From NCBI RefSeq assembly GCF_051014685.1, contig NW_027478419.1, forward strand, positions 744,001-808,000: a DNA stretch of 64,000 bases, given 5' to 3'. This stretch comes from Ptiloglossa arizonensis. Taxonomy: Eukaryota > Arthropoda > Insecta > Hymenoptera > Colletidae. Positions 1 to 12,126 of the stretch are shown piece by piece; the first letter of the stretch is position 1, and every line of letters starts with the position of its first letter. A program made the translations under genes and the position numbers. The notes beneath the pieces were generated by a model that had not been told where the DNA came from, did no database searches, and saw nothing but the letters and a program-made list of their open reading frames with translations.

Positions 1-1204
1 CGCCCGATTACAACGGTATGCGCACTTGTCCCCTAGGCCGTTCTAGTTACTCGTTTCGAGCATCAGAACGGCGAAAAATTTGAGTTTCTCAAGCGTTTCT
101 TACCTCCAAACTGCCATATCTCGCGAACGGATTGACCAATCCGCAAAATTTCTGTTGCTTCTGAAAGTAGAAACTCGCTCGATTACAACGGTATGTGTAG
201 TTTTCCCCTAGGCCGTTCCAGTTATTCGTTTCGAGCATCAGAACTGCGAAAATTTTGAGTTTCTCAAGCGTTTCTTACATCCAAACTGCCATATCTCGCG
301 AACGGATTGACCGATCCGCAAAATTTCTGTTGCATCTGAAAGTAGAAACTCGCCCGATTACAACGGTATGCGCACTTTTCCCGTAGGCCGTTCTAGTTAT
401 TCGTTTCGAGCATCAGAACTGCGCAAATTTTGAGTTTCTCAAGCGTTTCTTACCTCCAAACTGCCATATCTCGCGAAGGGATTGACCAATCCGCAAAATT
501 CCTGTTGCATCTGAAAGTAGAAACTCGCCCGATTACATCGGTATGCGTACTTTTCCCCTAGGCCGTCTTGGTTATTCGTTTCGAGCATCAGAACTGTGAA
601 AATTTGGAGTTTCTCAAGCGTTTCTGACCTCCAAACTGCCACATCTCGCAAACGGATTGACAAATCCGCAAAATTTCTTTTGTATCTGAAAGTACAAACT
701 CGCCCGATTACAACGGTATGTGTAGTTTTCCACTAGGCCGTTCCAGTTATTCGTTTCGAGCATCAGAAATGCGAAAATTTTGAGTTTCTCAAGCGTTTCT
801 TACCTCCAAACTGCCATATCTCGCGAACGGGTTGACCAATCCGCAATATTTCTGTTGCATCTGAAAGTAGAAACTCGCCCGATTACAACGGTATGCGCAC
901 TTTTCCCCTAGGCCGTTCTAGTTATTCGTGTCGAGCATCAGAACTGCGAAAATTTTGAGTTTCTCAAGCGTTTCTTACATCCAAACTGCCATATCTCGCG
1001 AACGGATTCACCAATCCGCAAAATTTCTGTTGCATCTGCAAGTAGAAACTCGCCCGATTACAACGGTATGCGTACTTTTCCCGTAGGCCGTTCTAGTTAT
1101 TCGTTTCGAGCATCAGAACTGCGCAAATTTTGAGTTTCTCAAGCGTTTCTTACCTCCAAACTGCCATATCTCGCGAAGGGATTGACCAATCCGCAAAATT
1201 TCTA

Positions 1205-1833
1205 TTGCATCTGAAAGTAGAAACTCGCCCGATTACAACTGTATGCGCACTTTTCCCCTAGGCCGTTCTAGTTATTCGTTTCGAGCATCAGAACTGCGCA
1301 AATCTTGAGTTTCTCAAGCGTTTCTTACCTCCAAACTGCCATATCTCGCGAACGGATTGACCAATCCGCAATATTTCTGTTGCATCTGAAAGTACAAACT
1401 CGCCCGATTACAACGGTATGTGTAGTTTTCCCCTAGGCCGTTCCGGTTATTCGTTTCGAGCATCAGAACTGCGAAAATTTTGAGTTTCCCAAGCGTTTCT
1501 TACATCCAAACTGCCATATCTCGCGAACGGATTGACCGATCCGCAAAATTTCTGTTGCATCTGAAAGTAGAAACTCGCCCGGTTACAACGGTATACGCAC
1601 TTTTCCCCTAGGCCGTTCTAGTTATTCGTGTCGAGCATGAGAACTGCGAAAATTTTGAGTTTCTGAAGCGTTCCTTACCTCCAAACTGCCATATCTCGCG
1701 AACGGATTGACCAATCCGCAAAATTTCTATTGCATCTGAAAGTAGAAACTAGCCCGATTACGACGGTATGTGTAGTTTTCGCCTAGGCCGTTCCAGTTAT
1801 TCGTTTCGAGCAACAGAACTGCGAAAATTTTGA
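1205..1833 (+). repeat. Dispersed block copy A (31-monomer spacing)
   Basis: About 3.6 monomers that reappear at 6,630-7,258, exactly 5,425 bp (31 monomers) downstream. Shared rare variants include ACTGTATGCG, GCGCAAATCT, the TTTCCCAAG change, GGTTACAACGGTATACG, the CATGAGAAC change, TTCTGAAGCGTTCC, AACTAGCCCG and GAGCAACAG. I saw two internal mismatches (TTCCGG versus TTCCAG, and ACATCC versus ACATCA). So many shared rare variants mean common descent from one block. Confidence 0.85.
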
Positions 1834-4800
1834 GTTTCTCAAGCGTTTCTTACCTCCAAACTGCCATATCTCGCGAACGCATTGACCAATCCGCAAAATT
1901 TCTGTTGCATCTGAAAGTAGAAACTCGCCAGATTACAACGGTATGCGTACTTTTCCCCTAGGCCGTTCTAGTCAGTCGTTTCGAGCATCAGAACTGCGAA
2001 AATTTTGAATTTCTCAAGCGTTTCTTACTTCCAAACTGCCACATCTCGCGAACGGATTGACCGATCCGCAAAATTTCTGTTTCATCTGAAAGTAGAAACT
2101 CGCCCGATTACAACGGAATGCGCACTTTTCCCCTAGGCCGTTCTAGTCATTCGTTTCGAGCATCAGAACTGCGAAAATTTTGAGTTTCTCAAGCGTTTCT
2201 TATCTCCAAACTGCCATATCTCGCGAACGGATCGACCAATCCGCAAAATTTCTGTTGCATCTGAAAGTAGAAACTCGCCCGATTACAACGGTATGTGCAG
2301 TTTTCCCCTAGGCCGTTCCAGTTATTCATTTCGAGCATCAGAACTGCGAAAATTTTGAGTTTCTCAAGCGTTTCTTACCTCCAAACTGCCATATCTCGCG
2401 AACGGATTGATCAATCCGCAAAATTTCTGTTGCTTCTGAAAGTAGAAACTCGCCCGATTACAACGGTATGCGCACTTTTCCCCTAGGCCGTTCTAGTTAT
2501 TCGTTTCAAGCATCAGAACTGCGCAAATTTTGAGTTTCTCAAGCGTTTCTTACCTCCAAACTGCCATATCTCGCGAACGGATTGACCAATCCGCAAAATT
2601 TCTGTTGCATCTGAAAGTAGAAACTCGCCCGATTACAACGGTATGTGTAGTTTTCCCCTAGGCCGTTCCAGTTATTCGTTTCGAGCATCAGAACTGCGAA
2701 AATTTTGCGTTTCTCAAGCGTTTCTTACCTCCAAACTGCCACATCTCGCGAACGGATTGACCAATCCGCAAAACTTCTGTTGCATCTGAAAGTAGAAACT
2801 CGCCCGATTACAACGGTATGTGTAGTTTTCCCCTAGGCCGTTCCAGTTATTCGTTTCGAGCATCAGAACTGCGAAAATTTTGAGTTTCTCAAGCGTTTCT
2901 TACATCCAAACTGCCATATCTCGCGAACGGATTGACCGATCCGCAAAATTTCTGTTGCATCTGAAAGTAGAAACTCGCCCGATTACAACGGTATGCGCAC
3001 TTTTCCCCTAGGCCGTTTTAGTTACTCGTTTCGAGCATCAGAGCTGCGAAAATTTTGAGTTTCTCAAGCGTTTCTTATCTCCAAACTGCCATATCTCGCG
3101 AACGGATCGACCAATCCGCAAAATTTCTGTTGCATCTGAAAGTAGAAACTCGCCCGATTACAACGATATGTGTAGTTTTCCCCTAGGCCGTTCCAGTTAT
3201 TCATTTCGAGCATCAGAACTGCGAAAATTTTGAGTTTCTCAAGCGTTTCTTACCTCCAAACTGCCATATCTCGCGAACGGATTGACCAATCCGCAAAATT
3301 TCTGTTGCATCTGAAAGTAGAAACTCGCCCGATTACAACGGTATGCGCACTTTTCCCCTAGGCCGTTCTAGTCATTCGTTTCGAGCATCAGAACTGCGAA
3401 AATTTTGAGCTTCTCAAGCGTTTCCTACTTCCAAACTGCCATATCTCGTGAACGGATCGACCAATCCTCAAAATTTCTATTGCATCTGAAAGTAGAAACT
3501 CGCCCGATTACATCGGTATGCGTACTTTTCCCCTGGGCCGTTCTAGTTATTCGTTTCGAGCATCAGAACTGCGAAAATTTTGAGTTTCTCAAGCGTTTCT
3601 TACCTCCAAACTGCCACATCTCGCGAACGGATTGACCAATCCGCAAAATTTCTGTTGCATCTGAAAGTAGAAACTCGCCCGATTACAACGGTATGTGTAG
3701 TTTTCCCCTAGGCCGTTCCAGTTATTCGTTTCGAGCATCAGAACTGCGAAAATTTTGCGTTTCTCAAGCGTTTCTTATCTCCAAACTGCCATATCTCGCG
3801 AACGGATTGATCAATCCGCAAAATTTCTGTTGCTTCTGAAAGTAGAAACTCGCCCGATTACAACGGTATGCGCACTTTTCCCCTAGGCCGTTCTAGTCAT
3901 TCGTTTCGAGCATCAGAACTGCGAAAATTTTGAGCTTCTCAAGCGTTTCCTACATCCAAACTGCCATATCTCGTGAACGGATCGACCAATCCGCAAAATT
4001 TCTGTTGCATCTGAAAGTAGAAACTCGCCCGATTACAACGGTATGCGCACTTGTCCCCTAGGCCGTTCTAGTTACTCGTTTCGAGCATCAGAACTGCGAA
4101 AATTTTGAGTTTCTCAAGCGTTTCTTACGTCCAAACTGCCATATCTCGCGAACGGATTGATCAATCCGCAAAATTTCTGTTGCTTCTGAAAGTAGAAACT
4201 CGCCCGATTACAACGGTATGCGCACTTTTCCCCTAGGCCGTTCTAGTTATTCGTTTCAAGCATCAGAACTGCGCAAATTTTGAGTTTCTCAAGCGTTTCT
4301 TACCTCCAAACTGCCATATCTCGCGAACGGATTGACCAATCCGCAAAATTTCTGTTGCATCTGAAAGTAGAAACTCGCCCGATTACAACGGTATGTGTAG
4401 TTTTCCCCTAGGCCGTTACAGTTATTCGTTTCGAGCATCAGAACTGCGAAAATTTTGCGTTTCTCAAGCGTTTCTTACCTCCAAACTGCCACATCTCGCG
4501 AACGGATTGACCAATCCGCAAAATTTCTGTTGCATCTGAAAGTAGAAACTCACCCGATTACAACGGTATGTGTAGTTTTCCCCTAGGCCGTTCCAGTTAT
4601 TCGTTTCGAGCATCAGAACTGCGAAAATTTTGAGTTTCTCAAGCGTTTCTTACCTCCAAACTGCCATATCTCGCGAACGGATTGATCAATCCGCAAAATT
4701 TCTGTTGCTTCTGAAAGTAGAAACTCGCCCGATTACAACGGTATGCGCACTTTTCCCCTAGGCCGTTCTAGTTACTCGTTTCGAGCATCAGAGCTGCGAA

Positions 4801-6629
4801 AATTTTGAGTTCCTCAAGCGTTTCTTACCTCCAAACTGCCATATCTCGCGAACGGATGGATCAATCCGCAAAATTTCTGTTGCATCTGAAAGTAGAAACT
4901 CGCCCGATTACAACGGTATGCGTACTTTTCCCCTAGGCCGTTCTAGTTATTCGTTTCGTGCATCAGAACTGCGAAAATTTTGCGTTTCTCAAGCGTTTCT
5001 TACATCCAAACTGCCATATCTCGCGAACGGATTGACCGATCCGCAAAATTTCTGTTGCATTTGAAAGTAGAAACTCGCCCGATTACAACGGTATGCGCAC
5101 TTGTCCCCTAGGCCGTTCTAGTTACTCGTTTCGAGCATCAGAACTGCGAAAATTTTGAGTTTCTCAAGCGTTTCTTATCTCCAAACTGCCATATCTCGCG
5201 AACGGATCGACCAATCCGCAAAATTTCTGTTGCATCTGAAAGTAGAAACTCGCCCGATTACAACGGTATGTGTAGTTTTCCCCTAGGCCGTTCCAGTTAT
5301 TCATTTCGATCATCAGAACTGCGAAAATTTTGAGTTTCTCAAGCGTTTATTACCTCCAAACTGCCATATCTCGCGAACGGATTGATCAATCCGCAAAATT
5401 TCTGTTGCTTCTGAAAGTAGAAACTCGCCCGATTACAACGGTATGCGCACTTTTCCCCTAGGCCGTTCTAGTTATTCGTTTCAAGCATCAGAACTGCGCA
5501 AATTTTGAGTTTCTCAAGCGTTTCTTACCTCCAAACTGCCATATCTCGCGAACGGATTGACCAATCCGCAAAATTTCTGTTGCATCTGAAAGTAGAAACT
5601 CGCCCGATTACAACGGTATGTGTAGTTTTCTCCTAGGCCGTTCCAGTTCTTCATTTCGAGCATCAGAACTGCGAAAATTTTGAGTTTCTCATGCGTTTCT
5701 TACCTCCAAACTGCCTTATCTCGCGAACGGATTGATCAATCCGCAAAATTTCTGTTGCTTCTGAAAGTAGAAACTCGCCCGATTACAACGGTATGCGCAC
5801 TTTTCCCCTAGGCCGTTCTAGTCATTCGTTTCGAGCATCAGAACTGCGAAAATTTTGAGCTTCTCAAGCGTTTCCTACTTCCAAACTGCCATATCTCGTG
5901 AACGGATCGACCAATCCGCAAAATTTCTATTGCATCTGAAAGTAGAAACTCGCCCGATTACATCGGTATGCGTACTTTTCCCCTGGGCCGTTCTAGTTAT
6001 TCGTTTCGAGCATCAGAACTGCGAAAATTTTGAGTTTCTCAAGTGTTTCTTACCTCCAAACTGCCACATCTCGCGAACGGATTGACCAATCCGCAAAATT
6101 TCTGTTGCATCTGAAAGTAGAAACTCGCCCGATTACAACGGTATGCGTACTTCTCCCCTAGGCCGTTCTAGTCAGTCGTTTCGAGCATCATAACTGCGAA
6201 AATTTTGAGTTTCTCAAGCGTTTCTTACCTCCAAACTGCCATATCTCGCGAACGCATTGACCAATCCGCAAAGTTTCTGTTGCATCTGAAAGTAGAAACT
6301 CGCCCGATTACAACTGTATGCGCACTTTTCCCCTAGGCCTTTCTAGTTATTCGTTTCGAGCATCAGAACTGCGAAAATTTTGAGTTTCTCAAGCGTTTCT
6401 TACCTCCAAACTGCCATATCTCGCGAACGGATTGACCAATCCGCAAAATTTCTGTTGCATCTGAAAGTAGAAACTCGCTCGATTACAACGGTATGTGTAG
6501 TTTTCCCCTAGGCCGTTCCAGTTATTCGTTTCGAGCATCAGAAATGCGAAAATTTTGAGTTTCTCAAGCGTTTCTTACATCCAAACTGCCATATCTCGCG
6601 AACGGACTGTCCGATCCGCATAATTTCTG

Positions 6630-7258
6630 TTGCATCTGAAAGTAGAAACTCGCCCGATTACAACTGTATGCGCACTTTTCCCCTAGGCCGTTCTAGTTAT
6701 TCGTTTCGAGCATCAGAACTGCGCAAATCTTGAGTTTCTCAAGCGTTTCTTACCTCCAAACTGCCATATCTCGCGAACGGATTGACCAATCCGCAATATT
6801 TCTGTTGCATCTGAAAGTACAAACTCGCCCGATTACAACGGTATGTGTAGTTTTCCCCTAGGCCGTTCCAGTTATTCGTTTCGAGCATCAGAACTGCGAA
6901 AATTTTGAGTTTCCCAAGCGTTTCTTACATCAAAACTGCCATATCTCGCGAACGGATTGACCGATCCGCAAAATTTCTGTTGCATCTGAAAGTAGAAACT
7001 CGCCCGGTTACAACGGTATACGCACTTTTCCCCTAGGCCGTTCTAGTTATTCGTGTCGAGCATGAGAACTGCGAAAATTTTGAGTTTCTGAAGCGTTCCT
7101 TACCTCCAAACTGCCATATCTCGCGAACGGATTGACCAATCCGCAAAATTTCTATTGCATCTGAAAGTAGAAACTAGCCCGATTACGACGGTATGTGTAG
7201 TTTTCGCCTAGGCCGTTCCAGTTATTCGTTTCGAGCAACAGAACTGCGAAAATTTTGC
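6630..7258 (+). repeat. Dispersed block copy B (31-monomer spacing)
   Basis: Second copy of the block at 1,205-1,833, carrying the same run of rare substitutions in the same order. Similarity ends on the left at TCTGTTG versus TCTATTG and on the right at TTTTGCGTTT versus TTTTGAGTTT. Confidence 0.85.
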
Positions 7259-8183
7259 GTTTCTCAAGCGTTTCTTACCTCCAAACTGCCACATCTCGCG
7301 AACGGATTGACCAATCCGCAAAATTTCTGTTGCATCTGAAAGTAGAAACTCGCCAGATTACAACGGTATGTGTAGTTTTCCCCTAGGCCGTTCCAGTTAT
7401 TCATTTCGAGCATCAGAACTGCGAAAATTTTGAGTTTCTCAAGCGTTTCTTACATCCAAACTGCCATATCTCGCGAACGGATTGACCGATCCGCAAAATT
7501 TCTGTTGCATCTGAAAGTAGAAACTCGCCCGATTACAACGGTATGCGCACTTTTCCCCTAGGCCGTTCTAGTTACTCGTTTCGAGCATCAGAGCTGCGAA
7601 AATTTTGAGTTCCTCAAGCGTTTCTTACCTCCAAACTGCCATATCTCGCGAACAGATGGATCAATCCGCAAAATTTCTGTTGCATCTGAAAGTAGAAACT
7701 CGCCCGATTACAACGGAATGCGCACTTTTCCCCTAGGCCGTTCTAGTCATTCGTTTCGAGCATCAGAACTGCGAAAATTTTGAGTTTCTCAAGCGTTTCT
7801 TACCTCCAAACTGCCATATCTCGCGAACGGATTGATCAATCCGCAAAATTTCTGTTGCTTCCGAAAGTAGAAACTCGCCCGATTACAACGGTATGCGCAC
7901 TTTTCCCCTAGGCCGTTCTAGTTATTCGTTTCAAGCATCAGAACTGCGCAAATTTTGAGTTTCTCAAGCGTTTCTTACCTCCAAACTGCCACATCTCGCG
8001 AACGGATTGACCAATCCGCAAAATTTCTGTTGCATCTGAAAGTAGAAACTCGCCCGATTACAACGGTATGTGTAGTTTTCCCCTAGGCCGTTCCAGTTAT
8101 TCGTTTCGAGCATCAGAACTGCGAAAATTTTGCGTTTCTCAAGCGTTTCTTACCTCCAAACTGCCACATCTCGCGAACGGATT

Positions 8184-8882
8184 GACCAATCCGCAAAATT
8201 TCTGTTGCATCTGAAAGTAGAAACTCGCCCGATTACAACGGTATGTGTAGTTTTCCCCTAGGCCGTTCCAGTTATTCGTTTCGAGCATCAGAACTGCGAA
8301 AATTTTGAGTTTCTCAAGCGTTTCTTACATCCAAACTGCCATATCTCGCGAACGGATTGACCGATCCGCAAAATTTCTGTTGCATCTGAAAGTAGAAACT
8401 CGCCCGATTACAACGGTATGCGCACTTTTCCCCTAGGCCGTTCTAGTTACTCGTTTCGAGCATCAGAGCTGCGAAAATTTTGAGTTCCTCAAGCGTTTCT
8501 TACCTCCAAACTGCCATATCTCGCGAACAGATGGATCAATCCGCAAAATTTCTGTTGCATCTGAAAGTAGAAACTCACCCGATTACAACGGTATGCGTAC
8601 TTTTCCCCTAGGCCGTTCTAGTTATTCGTTTCGTGCATCAGAACTGCGAAAATTTTGCGTTTCTCAAGCGTTTCTTACATCCAAACTGCCATATCTCGCG
8701 AACGGATTGACCGATCCGCAAAATTTCTGTTGCATTTGAAAGTAGAAACTCGCCCGATTACAACGGTATGCGCACTTGTCCCCTAGGCCGTTCTAGTTAC
8801 TCGTTTCGAGCATCAGAACTGCGAAAATTTTGAGTTTCTCAAGCGTTTCTTATCTCCAAACTGCCATATCTCGCGAACGGAT
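8184..8882 (+). repeat. Four-monomer block, copy 1 (13-monomer spacing)
   Basis: Reappears at 10,459-11,157, 2,275 bp (13 monomers) downstream. Markers shared by the two are GAGCTGCG followed by GAGTTCCTC, AACAGATGGATC, ACTCACCCG, TTTCGTGCATC, TGCATTTGAAAG and CACTTGTCCCC. Parts of the same series also occur around 4,790-5,130 (21 monomers upstream of this copy), so this is an older module seen at least three times. Confidence 0.85.
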
Positions 8883-10458
8883 CGACCAATCCGCAAAATT
8901 TCTGTTGCATCTGAAAGTAGAAACTCGCCCGATTACAACGATATGTGTAGTTTTCCCCTAGGCCGTTCCAGTTATTCATTTCGAGCATCAGAACTGCGAA
9001 AATTTTGAGTTTCTCAAGCGTTTCTTACCTCCAAACTGCCATATCTCGCGAACGGATTCACCAATCCGCAAAATTTCTGTTGCATCTTAAAGTAGAAACT
9101 CGCCCGATTACAACGGTATGCGTGCTTTTCCCCTAGGCCGCTCTAGTTACTCGTTTCGAGCATCAGAGCTGCGAAAATTTTGAGTTTCTCGAGCGTTTCT
9201 TATCTCCAAACTGCCATATCGCGCGTACGGATTGACCGATCCGCAAAATTTCTGTTGCATCTGAAAGTAGAAACTCGCCCGATTACAACGGTATGCGCAC
9301 TTTTCCCCGAAGCCGTTCTTGTTATTCGTGTCGAGCATCAGAGCTGCGAAAATTTTGAGTTTCTCAAGCGTTTCTTACCTCCAAACTGCCATATCTCGCG
9401 AACGGATTGACCAATCCGCAAAATTTCTGTTGCATCTGAAAGTAGAAACTCGCCCGATTACAACGGTATGTGTAGTTTTCCCCTAGGCCGTTCCAGTTAT
9501 TCGTTTCGAGCATCAGAACTGCGAAAATTTTGCGTTTCTCAAGCGTTTCTTACCTCCAAACTGCCACATCTCGCGAACGGATTGACCAATCCGCAAAATT
9601 TCTGTTGCATCTGAAAGTAGAAACTCGCCCGATTACAACGGTATGTGTAGTTTTCCCCTAGGCCGTTCCAGTTATTCGTTTCGAGCATCAGAACTGCGAA
9701 AATTTTGCGTTTCTCAAGCGTTTCTTACATCCAAACTGCCATATCTCGCGAACGGATTGACCGATCCGCAAAATTTCTGTTGCATTTGAAAGTAGAAACT
9801 CGCCCGATTACAACGGTATGCGCACTTGTCCCCTAGGCCGTTCTAGTTACTCGTTTCGAGCATCAGAGCTGCGAAAATTTTGAGTTTCTCAAGCGTTTCT
9901 TATCTCCAAACTGCCATATCTCGCGAACGGATCGACCAATCCGCAAAATTTCTGTTGCATCTGAAAGTAGAAACTCGCCCGATTACAACGATATGTGTAG
10001 TTTTCCCCTAGGCCGTTCCAGTTATTCATTTCGAGCATCAGAACTGCGAAAATTTTGAGTTTCTCAAGCGTTTCTTACCTCCAAACTGCCATATCTCGCG
10101 AACGGATTGATCAATCCGCAAAATTTCTGTTGCTTCTGAAAGTAGAAACTCGCCCGATTACAACGGTATGCGCACTTTTCCCCTAGGCCGTTCTAGTCAT
10201 TCGTTTCGAGCATCAGAACTGCGAAAATTTTGAGCTTCTCAAGCGTTTCCTACTTCCAAACTGCCATATCTCGTGAACGGATCGACCAATCCTCAAAATT
10301 TCTATTGCATCTGAAAGTAGAAACTCGCCCGATTACAACGGTATGCGCACTTTTCCCCTAGGCCGTTCTAGTCATTCGTTTCGAGCATCAGAACTGCGAA
10401 AATTTTGAGCTTCTCAAGCGTTTCCTACTTCCAAACTGCCATATCTCGTGAACGGATC

Positions 10459-11157
10459 GACCAATCCGCAAAATTTCTGTTGCATCTGAAAGTAGAAACT
10501 CGCCCGATTACAACGGTATGTGTAGTTTTCCCCTAGGCCGTTCCAGTTATTCGTTTCGAGCATCAGAACTGCGAAAATTTTGAGTTTCTCAAGCGTTTCT
10601 TACATCCAAACTGCCATATCTCGCGAACGGATTGACCGATCCGCAAAATTTCTGTTGCATCTGAAAGTAGAAACTCGCCCGATTACAACGGTATGCGCAC
10701 TTTTCCCCTAGGCCGTTCTAGTTACTCGTTTCGAGCATCAGAGCTGCGAAAATTTTGAGTTCCTCAAGCGTTTCTTACCTCCAAACTGCCATATCTCGCG
10801 AACAGATGGATCAATCCGCAAAATTTCTGTTGCATCTGAAAGTAGAAACTCACCCGATTACAACGGTATGCGTACTTTTCCCCTAGGCCGTTCTAGTTAT
10901 TCGTTTCGTGCATCAGAACTGCGAAAATTTTGCGTTTCTCAAGCGTTTCTTACATCCAAACTGCCATATCTCGCGAACGGATTGACCGATCCGCAAAATT
11001 TCTGTTGCATTTGAAAGTAGAAACTCGCCCGATTACAACGGTATGCGCACTTGTCCCCTAGGCCGTTCTAGTTACTCGTTTCGAGCATCAGAACTGCGAA
11101 AATTTTGAGTTTCTCAAGCGTTTCTTATCTCCAAACTGCCATATCTCGCGAACGGAT
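10459..11157 (+). repeat. Four-monomer block, copy 2 (13-monomer spacing)
   Basis: Copy of 8,184-8,882 with the same marker series. It ends where GGATTGACC replaces GGATCGACC. The block is followed by a short dimeric duplication at about 11.2-11.9 kb, in which the markers TCGTTGCGAG and TTTCTAATGCG recur 350 bp apart. Confidence 0.85.
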
Positions 11158-11711
11158 TGACCAATCCGCAAAATTTCTGTTGCATCTGAAAGTAGAAACT
11201 CGCCCGATTACAACGGTATGTGTAGTTTTCCCCTAGGCCGTTCCAGTTATTCGTTGCGAGCATCAGAACTGCGAAAATTTTGAGTTTCTAATGCGTTTCT
11301 TATCTCCAAACTGTCATATCTCGCGAACGGATTGACCGATCCGCAAAATTTCTGTTGCATCTGAAAGTAGAAACTCGCCCGATTACAACGGTATGCGCAC
11401 TTTTCCCCTAGGCCGTTCTAGTTATTCGTTTCGAGCATCAGAACTGCGCAAATTTTGAGTTTCTCAAGCGTTTCTTACCTCCAAACTGCCACATCTCGCG
11501 AACGGATTGACCGATCCGCAAAATTTCTGTTGCATCTGAAAGTAGAAACTCGCCCGATTGCAACGGTATGTGTAGTTTTCCCCTAGGCCGTTCCAGTTAT
11601 TCGTTGCGAGCATCAGAACTGCGAAAATTTTGAGTTTCTAATGCGTTTCTTATCTCCAAACTGCCATATCTCGCGAACGGATTGACCGATCCGCAAAATT
11701 TCTGTTGCATC

Positions 11712-11713
11712 TA
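11712..11713. other. 2-bp deletion that shifts monomer register
   Basis: Where other monomers read CTGAAAGTAG, this one reads CTAAGTAG, followed by AAACACGCC instead of AAACTCGCC. Two bases are therefore missing between 11,712 and 11,713. Monomer starts move from 1+175k to 11,724+175m. It is the only register change in the first 59 kb. Confidence 0.9.
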
Positions 11714-11834
11714 AGTAGAAACACGCCCGATTACAACGGTATGCGCACTTTTCCCCTAGGCCGTTCTAGTTATTCGTTTCGAGCATCAGAACTGCGCAAA
11801 TTTTGAGTTTCTCAAGCGTTTCTTACCTCCAAAC

Positions 11835-11851
11835 TGCCATATCTCGCGAAC
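11835..11851 (-). other. Degenerate CENP-B-box-like match (example)
   Basis: The minus strand at monomer positions 128-112 reads GTTCGCGAGATATGGCA. Compared with the CENP-B core nTTCGnnnnAnnCGGGn it keeps TTCG, the central A and GG, but has T and C where the core has C and G (7 of 9 fixed positions). I regard this as weak, because CENP-B is best established in mammals and the box usually needs the full core. Confidence 0.2.
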
Positions 11852-11866
11852 GGATTGACCAATCCG
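11851..11866. repeat. Conserved dyad in each monomer (example)
   Basis: CGGATTG-AC-CAATCCG is an inverted repeat with 7-bp perfect arms and a 2-bp centre, at monomer positions 128-143. It is present in most monomers. A common variant (CGGATTGATCAATCCG, for example at 12,376-12,391) is a perfect 16-bp palindrome. Other variants break one arm by one base: GGATCGACCAATCC or GGATTGACCGATCC. Dyads are a recognised feature of many centromeric satellites; any role here is inference. Confidence 0.8.
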
Positions 11867-12126
11867 CAAAATTTCTGTTGCATCTGAATGTAGAAACTCG
11901 CCCGATTACAACGGTATGTGTAGTTTTCCCCTAGGCCGTTCCAGTTATACATTTCGAGCATCAGAACTGCGTAAATTTTGAGTTTCTCAAGCGTTTCTTA
12001 CCTCCAAACTGCCATATCTCGCGAACGGATTGACCAATCCGCAAAATTTCTGTTGCATCTGAATGTAGAAACTCGCCCGATTACAACGGTATGCGTACTT
12101 TTCCCCTAGGCCGTTCTAGTTATTCG

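Larger units (their letters stand above)
1..11712 (+). repeat. Left segment: heterogeneous monomers, first register
   Basis: Monomers start at 1+175k, with no indel, for about 67 copies. No gene is present. By eye this stretch has more one-off substitutions than the rest (for example GCGCAAATCT at about 1,300, GAGTTTCCC at about 1,485, TTCTGAAGCG at about 1,660). Its longer-range copies are shorter and less perfect than those further right. Recurrent monomer types alternate irregularly: one with TGTAG at positions 21-25 and TTCCAG near 42, one with CGCAC and TTCTAG, and one with CGTAC. Greater heterogeneity would fit an older or less recently homogenised part of the array, but this has not been quantified. 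Confidence 0.85.
11206..11898 (+). repeat. Dimeric tandem duplication (350 bp)
   Basis: The rare markers TCGTTGCGAG and GTTTCTAATGCG occur at about 11,251 and 11,280, and again at about 11,601 and 11,630, exactly two monomers apart. Each is followed by a GACCGATCCG monomer and then a GCGCAAATTTT monomer. The second copy carries the 2-bp deletion that shifts the register of everything downstream. Confidence 0.75.
11724..11898 (+). repeat. Representative 175-bp monomer
   Basis: This copy differs from my by-eye consensus at only about two sites: C for A at monomer position 74 (GCGCAAATTTT instead of GCGAAAATTTT), and T for A near position 166 (CTGAATGTAG). It is also the first monomer in the register that holds for the next 47 kb. 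Landmarks by monomer position are: CCTAGG at 32-37, TTCGAGCATCAGAACTGCG around 55-73, the A/T block at 74-81, the short inverted repeat TTGAG-TTT-CTCAA around 80-92, TCGCGA at 121-126, and the dyad CGGATTG-AC-CAATCCG at 128-143. Confidence 0.9.

Noticed and set aside
439..663. Minus-strand open frame of 74 codons, with relatives of 60-67 codons at 9.1, 33.5, 35.6, 37.0, 60.4 and 63.1 kb
   Set aside because: Same reason: the minus-strand reading of the repeat happens to lack stops where certain substitutions occur. Copies differ in frame and ends according to monomer type.
11835..11851. CENP-B box
   Set aside because: Only 7 of 9 fixed core positions match, and the CGGG end is broken in the typical monomer. 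Kept only as a low-confidence annotation.
11774..11875. Internal duplication within the monomer (two GCG/CGC-flanked AAAATTT blocks about 71 bp apart)
   Set aside because: Outside the A/T block the two halves do not align beyond chance by eye, so there is no good evidence that the 175-bp unit grew from a smaller repeat.
11724..11898. Promoter-like or terminator-like elements (inverted repeat TTGAG-TTT-CTCAA; A/T-rich blocks)
   Set aside because: They are present in almost every monomer and not placed next to any gene, so they are properties of the repeat and not specific regulatory sites.
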